NCBI GenBank assembly: GCA_910575565.1
Contig: CAJTFL010000005.1
Coordinates: 206,292-270,291 of the forward strand
From: Lachnospiraceae bacterium
GTDB taxonomy: Bacteria; Bacillota; Clostridia; Lachnospirales; Lachnospiraceae
Reading direction: 5' to 3'
Length of the DNA: 64,000 bases
Part shown: positions 35,968 to 44,497 of the stretch, piece by piece
Numbering within the stretch: position 1 is the stretch's first letter
How the letters are laid out: every line of letters starts with the position of its first letter
The notes under the pieces: model-generated
Told to the model about the DNA's origin: nothing
What the model saw: only the letters and a program-made list of their open reading frames with translations
Database searches by the model: none
Program-made: the position numbers and the translations under genes

Positions 35968-37542
35968 TTAGTTCTTATCTTCGATCTTAACGACCATGTA
36001 ATTCTTAACCGTTACTTTATCGCCGTCCATATCGGTTACAGTGCCGTTCTTCTTAATCTTGCCGTTGCCGTTTAATAAGATATAAGCAGCATCGTACTTA
36101 TAGGTTTCTGTGCCGCGCTTTTCTTCAACTTCTACAGCCGCCGTGTTGATCACACCATGCCCTTTTTCGATCAGGTCTTCGCCTTCAAGGAGAACTGCAG
36201 CTACAGGAACCACAGCATAAGTAGAACCGTCGCCAAATTCATCAACTAATGCGCCGTTGTACCCATACAGGGAACTGCTGACAACGGTGTTCATATATGC
36301 GCGTCCGTCTTTCTTGAAGTAATAAGTCTTATCTTCGCCGTCAACATCAATGGTCATCTTCTTATTCGTTACCATCTGGCCTTCCGTAGAACCGTGGTTG
36401 TCGTCTTCGGTGAAATAGTAATAACCATATAATGCATTTGCTGTGCTTCCACGGCGAGTAGAATTCAAGGCAAACAGGCCGCTTCTCATACGCCCAGCGC
36501 CATCAAAGATATAGGTCTTATTCTTGATGGACTTAGCAACCAGGGTATCGTAGAACTTATCGCTGTCGGTAAGATCCCAGCCGGAGCCATCGCCTTCCTG
36601 AGCAACAGTAGGACGGCCCTTGCTGTCTAAGTAGAACCAGTACATATCATCATCGTAGTCGTCATAATCGGTATTCGCGTAAGCCCAGATCCAGTTCTTA
36701 TCGCGGCCGCCGTTATCCTCTGCATGGTATCTGGAAGTGGCAGCCCCATCCTCGTTGCCTGCAGAACCTTTGGTAGCGGAAGTGGAGGAAGCGTTGTTAT
36801 TGGTAATGTTGGAGCCAGTACCGTATACCCACAGATCCATCATAACGCCGTGGCTGTCAAATGCATACCACTTGCTGTTGATCTGCTTGTTCTTGCCCTT
36901 GGCTGCCTTGCCGTCGGAGCCGAACCAGAACCACTCTTCATCCTCGTAGGGATCGCCGTCCTCGTCGCCGTCGTCAAAGTAATCGTCATCGGTATCCAGT
37001 GACTGCCAGCCGGTCTTAGCCCAGCCTTCGTTTTCGTCGCCCAGGTTGTACAGGTTGTCTTTCCATTCCTGCCATCCGGTTAACATAATTCCGTCAGTAT
37101 TGAAGATGAAATATCCCTTTTGGCCGTCACCGTAAGCGATAGACTTGATCGCGCCCTCTTCTTTCCCATAGCCGGTAGCCTTGCCCTTGCCATCGAAATA
37201 GAACCATACGGTGCTGATGTCGTCGTCATCTAATAGATCATCATTGTCCATGGAAACCCAAGCGTTGGTCACTTTAACGCCGTTCTCGTCTACATAGTAA
37301 CGGCTGTCGTTGTATTCGATCAGCGCGTCCTTAGCCATATAGCCGTCTTCGTCTAAGTAATACCACTGCCCGTTGGACTTCTTCCACTCGCCAGTAACCT
37401 TGTCTCCGTTCCTGTCTAAGTAAACCCACTCGCCATCTTCCTGATCCCAATGCGGGGTAGCCGCGAAAGAGGTCATGGATGCACCGATAGCCAACAGAGC
37501 CGCCGCAGAAAGAACTGCGACTAATTTCGTCTGCTTTCTCAT
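35968..37542 (-). CDS. Secreted acidic CW-binding-repeat surface protein, paralogue 3
   Basis: 524-aa paralogue, very close to the gene at 30024 over most of its length. It has the same signal peptide and first repeats, VWFYFDGKGKATGYGKEEGA, DDDYFDDGDEDGDPYEDEEW and SKWYAFDSHGVMMDLWVYGT. The end differs (VAAVLLEGEDLIEKGHGVIN, then EKRGTETYKYDAAYILLNGN). ATG 37542 is supported by GGAGAG upstream and by an in-frame stop (TAA) in the leader, which excludes longer starts in this copy. It is oriented opposite to paralogue 1 and adjacent to a tyrosine recombinase gene on the other strand. Confidence 0.85.
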   Translation of the reverse strand: MRKQTKLVAVLSAAALLAIGASMTSFAATPHWDQEDGEWVYLDRNGDKVTGEWKKSNGQWYYLDEDGYMAKDALIEYNDSRYYVDENGVKVTNAWVSMDNDDLLDDDDISTVWFYFDGKGKATGYGKEEGAIKSIAYGDGQKGYFIFNTDGIMLTGWQEWKDNLYNLGDENEGWAKTGWQSLDTDDDYFDDGDEDGDPYEDEEWFWFGSDGKAAKGKNKQINSKWYAFDSHGVMMDLWVYGTGSNITNNNASSTSATKGSAGNEDGAATSRYHAEDNGGRDKNWIWAYANTDYDDYDDDMYWFYLDSKGRPTVAQEGDGSGWDLTDSDKFYDTLVAKSIKNKTYIFDGAGRMRSGLFALNSTRRGSTANALYGYYYFTEDDNHGSTEGQMVTNKKMTIDVDGEDKTYYFKKDGRAYMNTVVSSSLYGYNGALVDEFGDGSTYAVVPVAAVLLEGEDLIEKGHGVINTAAVEVEEKRGTETYKYDAAYILLNGNGKIKKNGTVTDMDGDKVTVKNYMVVKIEDKN

Positions 37543-37633
37543 AATGAATGCACTCTCCTTTTTCTTCTTGAAATTCGTTAAAATTCCTTTTGCATTACGA
37601 GGCAATTATACTTCCAATAGCCGGGATTATTGT
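37543..37633 (-). promoter_or_regulatory. Promoter and leader of surface-protein gene 3 (shared repeat, copy 3)
   Basis: TATAAT at 37605-37610 (minus) lies within the conserved block. The -35 position (37628-37633) reads ACAATA, a poor match. The leader is compact, like copy 1. Confidence 0.7.
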
Positions 37634-37671
37634 AACTGGGGGCTGGCAAGGAAGATTTTCGGCCATTTTGC

Positions 37672-37700
37672 TTGCCCTAAAAGGGGAGAAATGATATACT
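37672..37700 (+). promoter_or_regulatory. Promoter of the tyrosine recombinase gene
   Basis: TTGCCC, 17 bp, TATACT, directly upstream of the recombinase and divergent from surface-protein gene 3. Confidence 0.5.
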
Positions 37701-37722
37701 GCCCATAATGACTTAAGATGGG

Positions 37723-38574
37723 ATGGTGTGTGGCATGGAACAAGAGAGGAAAGAAGAAGTATGGGAAGAACAAATAAGGATATTTAAGCAAAGCCTTGAA
37801 GAGAAAAATAGATCAAGGAATACCATCCGTTCTTACCTATATGCGCCGCGCCAGTTTTATCGGCTTTATTCGGAAGTGACCGGCTTGAATCTGCAGCAGT
37901 ATAAGCTGTATCTGATTGAGCATTATAATCCTAGGACAGTTAATGTGCGGATTTGCGGGATGAACAGTTTCCTTCGCTGCATCGGATGGGCGGAAGATTT
38001 GATTCGCCAGGTTAAGCTTTTTGGGCAAAGGTATTCGGAGCAGGTCATCAGCGATGGGGATTATGAATACTTAAAGGTTCGGCTTTTAGCAGATAAGCAG
38101 TATTTTTACTATTTTCTTATCCGGTTTATGGCTGCTACCGGAGCCAGGTGCAGCGAAGTGGTGCAGTTTACCGTGGAAGATGTGAAAACGGGCTATAAAA
38201 ATATTTATTCCAAGGGGGATAAAGTGCACCGTATATACATACCGAAGCTTTTGCAGAAGGATGCGCTGAAATGGCTGAGGCAGTCGGGAAGGCAGTCGGG
38301 GGATATTTTTGTTACCCATGGGGGGAATCGGATTTCCGCCAGCGGGATCCGCAAGCGGATGAAGAAATTGGCCAGGGATTACCAATTAAGCGAAAAGGTG
38401 ATGCATCCCCATTCCTTCCGCCATCGTTTCGCCAAAAGCTTCATTGAGCAGTGCAGCGATATTGCCCTGCTTTCCAATCTGCTGGGCCACGAAAGCCTGG
38501 AAACCACCAGGATTTATCTGCGCAGGAGCAGCAGCGAGCAGAAAGCGATCATTAATGGGGTGGTGGATTGGTAG
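37723..38574 (+). CDS. Tyrosine recombinase / phage-integrase family protein
   Basis: 283-aa site-specific recombinase of the XerC/D-like size class. An N-terminal SAM-like DNA-binding domain (SRNTIRSYLYAPRQFYRLYS) is followed by a catalytic domain. Catalytic residues visible are Arg in ATGARCSEVVQF, Lys in KGDKVHRIYIPK, HSFRHRFAKSF (His-x-x-Arg), the second His in LLGHESLETTRIYLRR and the nucleophile Tyr in the same stretch. Start 37723 has no clear ribosome site; ATG 37735 is an alternative. No phage genes are adjacent. It could be a chromosomal remnant integrase or an invertase acting on the nearby repeated surface-gene leaders (speculative). Confidence 0.88.
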   Translation: MVCGMEQERKEEVWEEQIRIFKQSLEEKNRSRNTIRSYLYAPRQFYRLYSEVTGLNLQQYKLYLIEHYNPRTVNVRICGMNSFLRCIGWAEDLIRQVKLFGQRYSEQVISDGDYEYLKVRLLADKQYFYYFLIRFMAATGARCSEVVQFTVEDVKTGYKNIYSKGDKVHRIYIPKLLQKDALKWLRQSGRQSGDIFVTHGGNRISASGIRKRMKKLARDYQLSEKVMHPHSFRHRFAKSFIEQCSDIALLSNLLGHESLETTRIYLRRSSSEQKAIINGVVDW

Positions 38575-38882
38575 GTTCCTCCTTGCTGCGTTCACAGGGT
38601 ATCGGTAAAGGAGTAAGGATTATTGGCTTATCCGCAGATCATTCGTAAATCTTAAATCTTTATTTGCAAATCCTTATGCAACACCGCGTTGCATAAGGAG
38701 AGATGAGATGGTATACTTTTTATAAAATATTTGGGAAGTTAGATGCTTAGGAAGTTAAATATGCGGGAAGCTTCAATGTTTAAAAGCCTAAATGCTGCAG
38801 ATTAGCCAGTATATTAATGCGCGAAAACAGAATTAAAGGTGAGCGCGGATGCGGCGGAAGAAAAATTGATAGGAGGAATTAA
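38575..38882. other. Intergenic with a small hairpin
   Basis: About 308 bp upstream of the polysaccharide locus. It contains a perfect 11-bp hairpin at 38672-38698 (CCTTATGCAAC, 5-base loop, GTTGCATAAGG) whose GCGTTGC(A/G)TAA half resembles part of the palindrome at 4364-4433. No T-run follows. No convincing promoter was identified. Confidence 0.55.
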
Positions 38883-40520
38883 ATGGAAGAAAATGTAAAG
38901 CAGACGCAGGATGTTTTTGCGGAGAATTGCGGGAAAATATATGGCGGGATCATTAATGTGGGGATACTGTGCGTCCTGCTGGTTTTTCCCCTATATTACC
39001 ATGATTATTATTACGATATGCTGGAGTCGAAATACCGCTGTTATTACATGATTATGCTGACGATGTTCGCAGCCGTGGCGCTGATCTCCATCGCCTTTTT
39101 CGTGGTGGATACCTTGGAATTTCAGTTAAGGCATACCAAGGAGCTTTTGCGGAAATTTAGCCCCAGGGAAATCAGGAAAACCATGACGCTTATGGATTGG
39201 TGTCTGCTGGCTTTTCTGGCGGCGGGGGTGATTTCCACCCTTCAGTCGGATTATCTGTTTGAGTCTTTTTGGGGCAATGAAGGGCGGTATACGGGGCTGT
39301 TTTTGCACCTGATTTACGGGGCTGGTTTTTTCCTGATCAGCCGTTTGTACCGGTTTAAAAATTGGCATGGGTATGCCTTTCTGGCGGTAGCTATGCTGCC
39401 TCTTTTGTTTGGGATCACGGATTTTTTCCAGATGGATTTGCTGAAATTCAAGGAGGAAATCTCTTCCCAGGATATGAATGATTATACGTCTACCTTTGGC
39501 AATATCAATACGTATGCCACCTATATCGGCATTGTGTTCGGATGCATCAGTGCCCTGTGGATCAGGGAAAAAACCGGCTGGAAGGCGGCGCTCCTTTACT
39601 TGGGCTATCTGGTGTGCGTGGTTGCCATGGTTATGGGGAACAGTGATAACGTGGTGTTCGGCGTGGCAGTGGTATTTGCCTTTCTGCCCCTGGCAGCATT
39701 TCGGAATAAGCAGGGGATTGAGCGGTATATCCTTCTGCTGTCAGGCTTTGCCATGGGGATTTGGCTGACCGGTCTGGCAAGCAGGCTGGCGCCGGATTGC
39801 GCTCTGCCCCTTCATGGTTTTTTCGGCGCCCTTACCCGCTTTTCCGGGATAATCTTCTTGGCGGCTGCAGGGGTTTTGGTCGCGGTGGTTCTTCATTACT
39901 TTAGGCTAAAAAGTAAACCGCAGGAGGAAGATCTGGGGAACCGGTACGTAAAGCTGTGGGGGATTTTCCTGGTGCTTTGCGTGGCGGCAGGAATTTATCT
40001 GCTGTACGATGCGAATATTGCAGGCCACAGCGAGCGGTACGGGGCTTTGGGAAGCTATTTGAAATTTTCCGATGAATGGGGAACGTATCGGGGAATGATT
40101 TGGCGGATTACCTTGGAGGCTTATGCAAAGCAGCCCTTGCGCCATAAGATCTGGGGGTTTGGGCTGGATACCTTTGGGGTGATGACCTATGCGTACCGGG
40201 GGGAAACCAGCCGGATATGCGGGCAGGTATATGACAGCGCCCACAATGAATATCTGCAGTATTTGGTAACGCTGGGGCCTGTGGGTCTGGCAGCGTATAT
40301 CGCCTTTTTGGCATCTTCCCTGAAAACGATCCTGAAAAGCAGGTTGAACCGGGAATGGGGGCTGGCTATCGCCTTTGGCGTGGGTTGCTATCTGGCTCAG
40401 GCGTTTGTTACCATAAACCTTCCCATCGTAACGCCGATTATGTGGATGCTGTTGTCCATGGGGGTGGCAGGTTGTGGGCGGAGCCGGGTGTCGGAAGAGG
40501 AAGAGCAGGCATTGGATTAA
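38883..40520 (+). CDS. O-antigen ligase/polymerase-like membrane protein
   Basis: 545-aa polytopic protein with about 12 hydrophobic segments, beginning IINVGILCVLLVFPLYY. The layout is that of the Wzy_C/O-antigen ligase family. The large extracytoplasmic loop near residues 370-460 contains YGALGSYLKFSDEWGTYRGM and YDSAHNEYLQYLVTLGPVGL, the His/Tyr-containing motif typical of WaaL-like enzymes. The role would be to polymerise or transfer a lipid-linked glycan outside the membrane. GATAGGAGG precedes the ATG. It heads the polysaccharide locus, though a separate promoter precedes the next gene. Confidence 0.85.
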   Translation: MEENVKQTQDVFAENCGKIYGGIINVGILCVLLVFPLYYHDYYYDMLESKYRCYYMIMLTMFAAVALISIAFFVVDTLEFQLRHTKELLRKFSPREIRKTMTLMDWCLLAFLAAGVISTLQSDYLFESFWGNEGRYTGLFLHLIYGAGFFLISRLYRFKNWHGYAFLAVAMLPLLFGITDFFQMDLLKFKEEISSQDMNDYTSTFGNINTYATYIGIVFGCISALWIREKTGWKAALLYLGYLVCVVAMVMGNSDNVVFGVAVVFAFLPLAAFRNKQGIERYILLLSGFAMGIWLTGLASRLAPDCALPLHGFFGALTRFSGIIFLAAAGVLVAVVLHYFRLKSKPQEEDLGNRYVKLWGIFLVLCVAAGIYLLYDANIAGHSERYGALGSYLKFSDEWGTYRGMIWRITLEAYAKQPLRHKIWGFGLDTFGVMTYAYRGETSRICGQVYDSAHNEYLQYLVTLGPVGLAAYIAFLASSLKTILKSRLNREWGLAIAFGVGCYLAQAFVTINLPIVTPIMWMLLSMGVAGCGRSRVSEEEEQALD

Positions 40521-40667
40521 GGAAGGGGAAGGCAGCATACGGCAGGGGGACTTCCATGATAGGTTAAAACTCCTAAAATTTGGATGTCCCAGGCGTGAAA
40601 AGCGTCAAAATGTGGTAAAATTAATAAAATATTAAAGGTTTTCCAGGCCTTTTCGTCAGGCCAAAAG

Positions 40668-40696
40668 TTGATAAAAAGGGCATTAAATGCTATACT
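40668..40696 (+). promoter_or_regulatory. Promoter of the glycosyltransferase operon
   Basis: TTGATA, exactly 17 bp, TATACT, about 90 bp before the GT2 gene at 40784. It is a good candidate for the main promoter of the downstream polysaccharide operon. Confidence 0.65.
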
Positions 40697-40783
40697 GTAC
40701 AGGATATGTTGCCATAAAAGTGTTGGGAAATGTTTGCTGTTGGCTTGCACGGGGTGCAGGGGCGGTGAAAATAAGGACAGCGT

Positions 40784-41653
40784 ATGGATGAGCGATATTC
40801 TGTTTTAATGTCCGTCTACCGAAAGGAGAAGCCAGAGTATTTCCGGGCGGCGCTCCTAAGCATTCGGGGGCAGAGCTGCCCGGCGGACGAGGTGGTCTTG
40901 GTCTGTGACGGGCCATTGACGAAGGAGCTGGATCAGGTGATCCAGGAATTTCAATTTCAGGAAAGTTTTCCCCGGCTTAAGGTAATCCGCCTTCCGGAAA
41001 ACTTAGGCCTGGGCGGCGCATTGTCCAAAGGTTTGGCTTGCTGTAAGAATGAGCTGGTAGCCCGCATGGATACGGATGACATTGCCGAGAAAAACCGCTG
41101 CCAAAGACAGCTTTCCTATTTTAAGGAACATCCGGAAACGGATGTATTAAGCGGAACCCTGGCGGAGTTTGAGGGCGGAGCGCTGACGGAAAAAGAGGCG
41201 GCAGGATGCGTGCTGGCGAAAAAGAACCTTCCAAGCTCCCACCAGGAGCTTTCCGCGTATTTAAAGTACCGGAACCCGATAAACCATCCTTGCGTAATGT
41301 TCCGCAAGGGAAAGGCGGAGAGGGCAGGTGGCTATCAGCCGTGTCCCTTGTTTGAGGATTACGATCTGTGGGTGAGGATGTACCTTCAGGGATGCAGATT
41401 TGCCAACCTTTCCCAGACTATTTTGTATATGCGTGTAAATGATATGCATATGCGGCGGGGAGGGATTTCCTATGCCAGGGCCATCATCGCCTTCCAGGTT
41501 AAGATGCACCGAAGGAGGGTGATTACCCTCCCCCAATGCCTGTATTCCATGGCAGTCAGGGTAGCCGTAAGCCTTTTGCCAAACGGGATTCGCAAGCGGC
41601 TTTATGGCAGGAAGCTGAGAAGCCCTGGAAGGGAAGTTAAAGGGAAAAGGTGA
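40784..41653 (+). CDS. GT2-family glycosyltransferase
   Basis: 289-aa cytoplasmic-face glycosyltransferase (GT-A fold). The N-terminal YSVLMSVYRKEKPEYF nucleotide-sugar motif is followed by VVLVCDGPLT, GGALSKGLACCKNELVARMD and the metal site MDTDD. A downstream FEDYDLWVRM segment supplies the catalytic Glu-Asp. This pattern resembles the amylovoran/LPS-side-chain GT2 group. AAGGAC precedes the ATG. The C-terminus is basic and could bind the membrane. Sugar specificity cannot be predicted. Confidence 0.88.
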   Translation: MDERYSVLMSVYRKEKPEYFRAALLSIRGQSCPADEVVLVCDGPLTKELDQVIQEFQFQESFPRLKVIRLPENLGLGGALSKGLACCKNELVARMDTDDIAEKNRCQRQLSYFKEHPETDVLSGTLAEFEGGALTEKEAAGCVLAKKNLPSSHQELSAYLKYRNPINHPCVMFRKGKAERAGGYQPCPLFEDYDLWVRMYLQGCRFANLSQTILYMRVNDMHMRRGGISYARAIIAFQVKMHRRRVITLPQCLYSMAVRVAVSLLPNGIRKRLYGRKLRSPGREVKGKR

Positions 41654-41705
41654 AGGCCTTGGCGGAAGTATCTGCGCTTAAAGGATTAAAGGAATCGTTG
41701 AGAAG

Positions 41706-43328
41706 ATGAAAGAGATCACAAATAACAGCGGATTTGAACAGTATAAGCGTCTGGTAAAGTTTGCCGGTTCGGCGATTATCGTGTTGGCAGAGCTGGCGGT
41801 TTACCTTTATGTATGGATGAACTGGTATAATCCCCATATGACTGTTGCCTTTTACCGTCGGGGGAACTGGCTGATTGCTGGGGAATATTTGGTGCTTCTG
41901 CTGTTTTTCCACAGGATGTACGGCGGGCTTAAGGTGGGGATCTACCGGTATTGGAACCTGGTATATTCCCATATGGTTTCTATTGTAGGGATTAATATTT
42001 TTTTCTATGTACAGGTAGTTTTATTTGATAAGAAGATGCATAACCCCACCGGTATGCTGGTGGTAACGCTGGTGGATCTGGTGCTGGTCATGATCTGGGC
42101 CTGGGCATTCAGGCGGTTTTATAATTTCCTGTTTCCCAGAAAAAAGCTCCTTTTGGTGCACAGCAAAAATCCTATGTTCCAGCTGATGAACCGGATCGAC
42201 ACCAGGGAAGATAAATATGAGATTGCCAAGATCGTATCTATCGATAAGGGGATTGAGCCGATTGTGGAGGAAGCCAAGGCTTACGACGGCGTAATCATCG
42301 GGGATATCCAGGCAGAATTCCGCAATAAGCTGATGAAGCGGTGCTATGCCTTAAATATCCGAAGCTATACCGTGCCGAAGCTTAGCGACATCCTGCTTAG
42401 GACCTCCATAGAGCTGAATATCTTCGATTCCCCTTTATATTTATCCCGGAATTATGACGGTCTCGCCTGGGATCAGCGGTGCGTAAAGCGTGTGGAGGAT
42501 GTGCTCATATCTGGCCTTTTGCTGCTGCTTACCAGCCCGTTTTTTCTGATCATTGCCGCCGCCATTAAGTGCAGCGATAAAGGCCCGGTGTTCTTCCTTC
42601 AGAAGCGCCTGACCATGGGCGGGAAGGAATTTTCCATCTATAAATTCCGCACCATGGTGGTGGATGCAGAGAAGAAAAGCGGCCCGGTGAAGGCCGGGGA
42701 TCGGGATCCAAGAGTGCTGCCGGTAGGGCGGTTCCTCAGAGCTACCAGGCTGGACGAGCTGCCCCAGCTTTTGAATATTCTGAAAGGGGACATGAGCCTG
42801 GTAGGCCCCAGGCCGGAGCGGCCGGAGCTGGCTAAGATTATTACGAAAAATATCCCGGAGTTTGAATACCGGCTGAAGGTAAAGGCGGGCCTTACCGGCT
42901 ACGCCCAGATATACGGAAAATACTGTACCACCAGCTATGATAAGCTGAAGCTGGACTTGACCTATATCCGAAATTACTCCATTTTGTTGGATTTGAAGCT
43001 GATTTTAATGACGCCGAAGGTGCTGTTTATGAAGGAATCCACGGAAGGCTTTGAGGAGGGAAAATGGGAAGATCCGGCCCTTAAGGTTTGCGGGGAAGAG
43101 GGGGACGGCCAGGGAGAGGCTTGGCCGGAGAGCTTGGAAAGCGGCAGCCGGGAAAGCTTGGAGAAGAGTCGGCGAAGCTTAGAGAAAAGCCAACGAAGCT
43201 TAGCGAACGATCAGGAAGAATTGGGGAAAGGCCAGGAAGGTTTAGAGAGCTTAGAGAAGAGCCAGAAAAGCTTGGAAACAGGGCAGAAAGGTATGGAGAA
43301 AGGCCGGAGAACGTTCTCACAGGCGTAG
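41706..43328 (+). CDS. Initiating polyprenyl-phosphate sugar-1-phosphate transferase
   Basis: 540-aa membrane enzyme of the WbaP/CpsE type that moves a sugar-1-phosphate onto undecaprenyl phosphate to start repeat-unit synthesis. It has four to five N-terminal transmembrane helices, a cytoplasmic CoA-binding-like domain, and a further hydrophobic hairpin (VLISGLLLLLTSPFFLIIAA). The conserved bacterial sugar-transferase domain follows: GPVFFLQKRLTMGGKEFSIY, KFRTMVVDAE, RFLRATRLDELPQLLNILKG, DMSLVGPRPERPE. The last 70 residues are a low-complexity Ser-Leu-Glu-Lys repeat (SLEKSQRS-like heptads, DNA about 43130-43310) not found in the core family. Confidence 0.92.
   Translation: MKEITNNSGFEQYKRLVKFAGSAIIVLAELAVYLYVWMNWYNPHMTVAFYRRGNWLIAGEYLVLLLFFHRMYGGLKVGIYRYWNLVYSHMVSIVGINIFFYVQVVLFDKKMHNPTGMLVVTLVDLVLVMIWAWAFRRFYNFLFPRKKLLLVHSKNPMFQLMNRIDTREDKYEIAKIVSIDKGIEPIVEEAKAYDGVIIGDIQAEFRNKLMKRCYALNIRSYTVPKLSDILLRTSIELNIFDSPLYLSRNYDGLAWDQRCVKRVEDVLISGLLLLLTSPFFLIIAAAIKCSDKGPVFFLQKRLTMGGKEFSIYKFRTMVVDAEKKSGPVKAGDRDPRVLPVGRFLRATRLDELPQLLNILKGDMSLVGPRPERPELAKIITKNIPEFEYRLKVKAGLTGYAQIYGKYCTTSYDKLKLDLTYIRNYSILLDLKLILMTPKVLFMKESTEGFEEGKWEDPALKVCGEEGDGQGEAWPESLESGSRESLEKSRRSLEKSQRSLANDQEELGKGQEGLESLEKSQKSLETGQKGMEKGRRTFSQA
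43130..43310 (+). repeat. In-frame ~21-bp degenerate repeat in the sugar-transferase tail
   Basis: Repeated AGCTTGGAGAA(G/A)AG(T/C)C-like units encode SLEKS(Q/R)(R/K). The array lies wholly beyond the catalytic domain. Confidence 0.65.
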
Positions 43329-43371
43329 AAATATCTGTCTGGAAAGGATGCAGGGATTGGGGGAGGAAGCA

Positions 43372-44355
43372 ATGGAAGGCAAGGTTTTATCGGTTGTCGT
43401 GCCGATGTACAATGTGGAGGCATATATTGCCCAGTGCCTGGATTCTTTTGCGGTTCCAGAGGTGTTAGATCAGGTGGAAATCCTGGTGATTGACGATGGC
43501 GGGACGGATGGTTCGGCGGCGATTGCCCAGACCTATGAGGAAAAATACCCCGGCAGTTACCGGGTAATCCATAAAGAAAACGGCGGCCACGGATCCACCA
43601 TCAATAAAGGGATCGAAACGGCATCCGGGAAATATTTCCGGGTGGTGGATGGGGATGACTGGGTAGATAGGAAAGGGTTTATCCACCTGGTGCGCCATCT
43701 GGAAAATACGGATGCGGATATGGTGCTGTCTAATTATTACTGGGTGGATGAGGCCTCCGGCAGGCGGAAGGCAGAGGTGGAGGAAATCTGCCCTGGCATG
43801 GAATACGGCCCTGTCTATCCGCTGGAGGATGTAGCTGGGCATATTTTCATGAAAATGCACTCCATTACCTATAAAACTTCGGTGATCCGCAGCCAGCCGG
43901 AGCGGCTGGACGAGCACTGCTACTACGTGGATACGGAATATATGCTGTTTCCCCTGCCATACGTGAAAACGGTTTCCGCCATCCCGGATTTCGTCTACCA
44001 GTACCGCATCGGCATCCCGGGCCAGAGCATGAGCGTGGGGAAAATGCAGAAACAGTGCAGCCAGCATGAATTGGTGCTGGAGCGTCTCCTTCGGTTTTAC
44101 CGGCAGCATAAGGGGGAGGCCTGCGGGGTGATTTTGGAGCAGACTTTAGCCAGGATCGCTACCAGCCAGTATAAGATTTACCTAATGTTTCCCGACAGCC
44201 ATAAGGAGCATCTGGTAAGGCTGGAAAAGCGGCTTAAAGGTGAGTATCCGGAGATATACCAGTTTGTGAAAAACCCGGCGATTAAGCTTCTGCGAAAGAC
44301 CGGGTATGCGTCCTTTGGACTGGTGGGAGCGGTGGCCAGGAGGGTGATGCGGTAG
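43372..44355 (+). CDS. GT2-family glycosyltransferase
   Basis: 327-aa glycosyltransferase with the classical GT2 N-terminus (LSVVVPMYNVEAYIAQCLDS), EILVIDDGGTDGSAAIAQ, the KENGGHGSTINKGIETASGK acceptor-side loop and the metal motif VVDGDDWVD. The rest is helical with no transmembrane segment. GGGAGGAAGC precedes ATG 43372, which is preferred to ATG 43348. It lies 43 bp after the initiating transferase and is probably in the same operon. Substrate unknown. Confidence 0.88.
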   Translation: MEGKVLSVVVPMYNVEAYIAQCLDSFAVPEVLDQVEILVIDDGGTDGSAAIAQTYEEKYPGSYRVIHKENGGHGSTINKGIETASGKYFRVVDGDDWVDRKGFIHLVRHLENTDADMVLSNYYWVDEASGRRKAEVEEICPGMEYGPVYPLEDVAGHIFMKMHSITYKTSVIRSQPERLDEHCYYVDTEYMLFPLPYVKTVSAIPDFVYQYRIGIPGQSMSVGKMQKQCSQHELVLERLLRFYRQHKGEACGVILEQTLARIATSQYKIYLMFPDSHKEHLVRLEKRLKGEYPEIYQFVKNPAIKLLRKTGYASFGLVGAVARRVMR

Positions 44356-44497
44356 GCGGGAGCTTTCGGTCGCTTGGTGTGCAGCAGGTATGGAAGCGGT
44401 TAAGCGGTGCGCGGCAGGCATGGAAGCAGCTCGGTAATGTATGGTGGAAATACCGCGGAAGTTGGGGGACAGCTTGAAGGAAAAGTGAGGAATAGGT

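Noticed and set aside
37723..38574. Prophage or integrative element anchored by the tyrosine recombinase
   Set aside because: No other phage or conjugation genes, no tRNA and no attachment-site duplication were seen nearby, so it is listed only as a recombinase.
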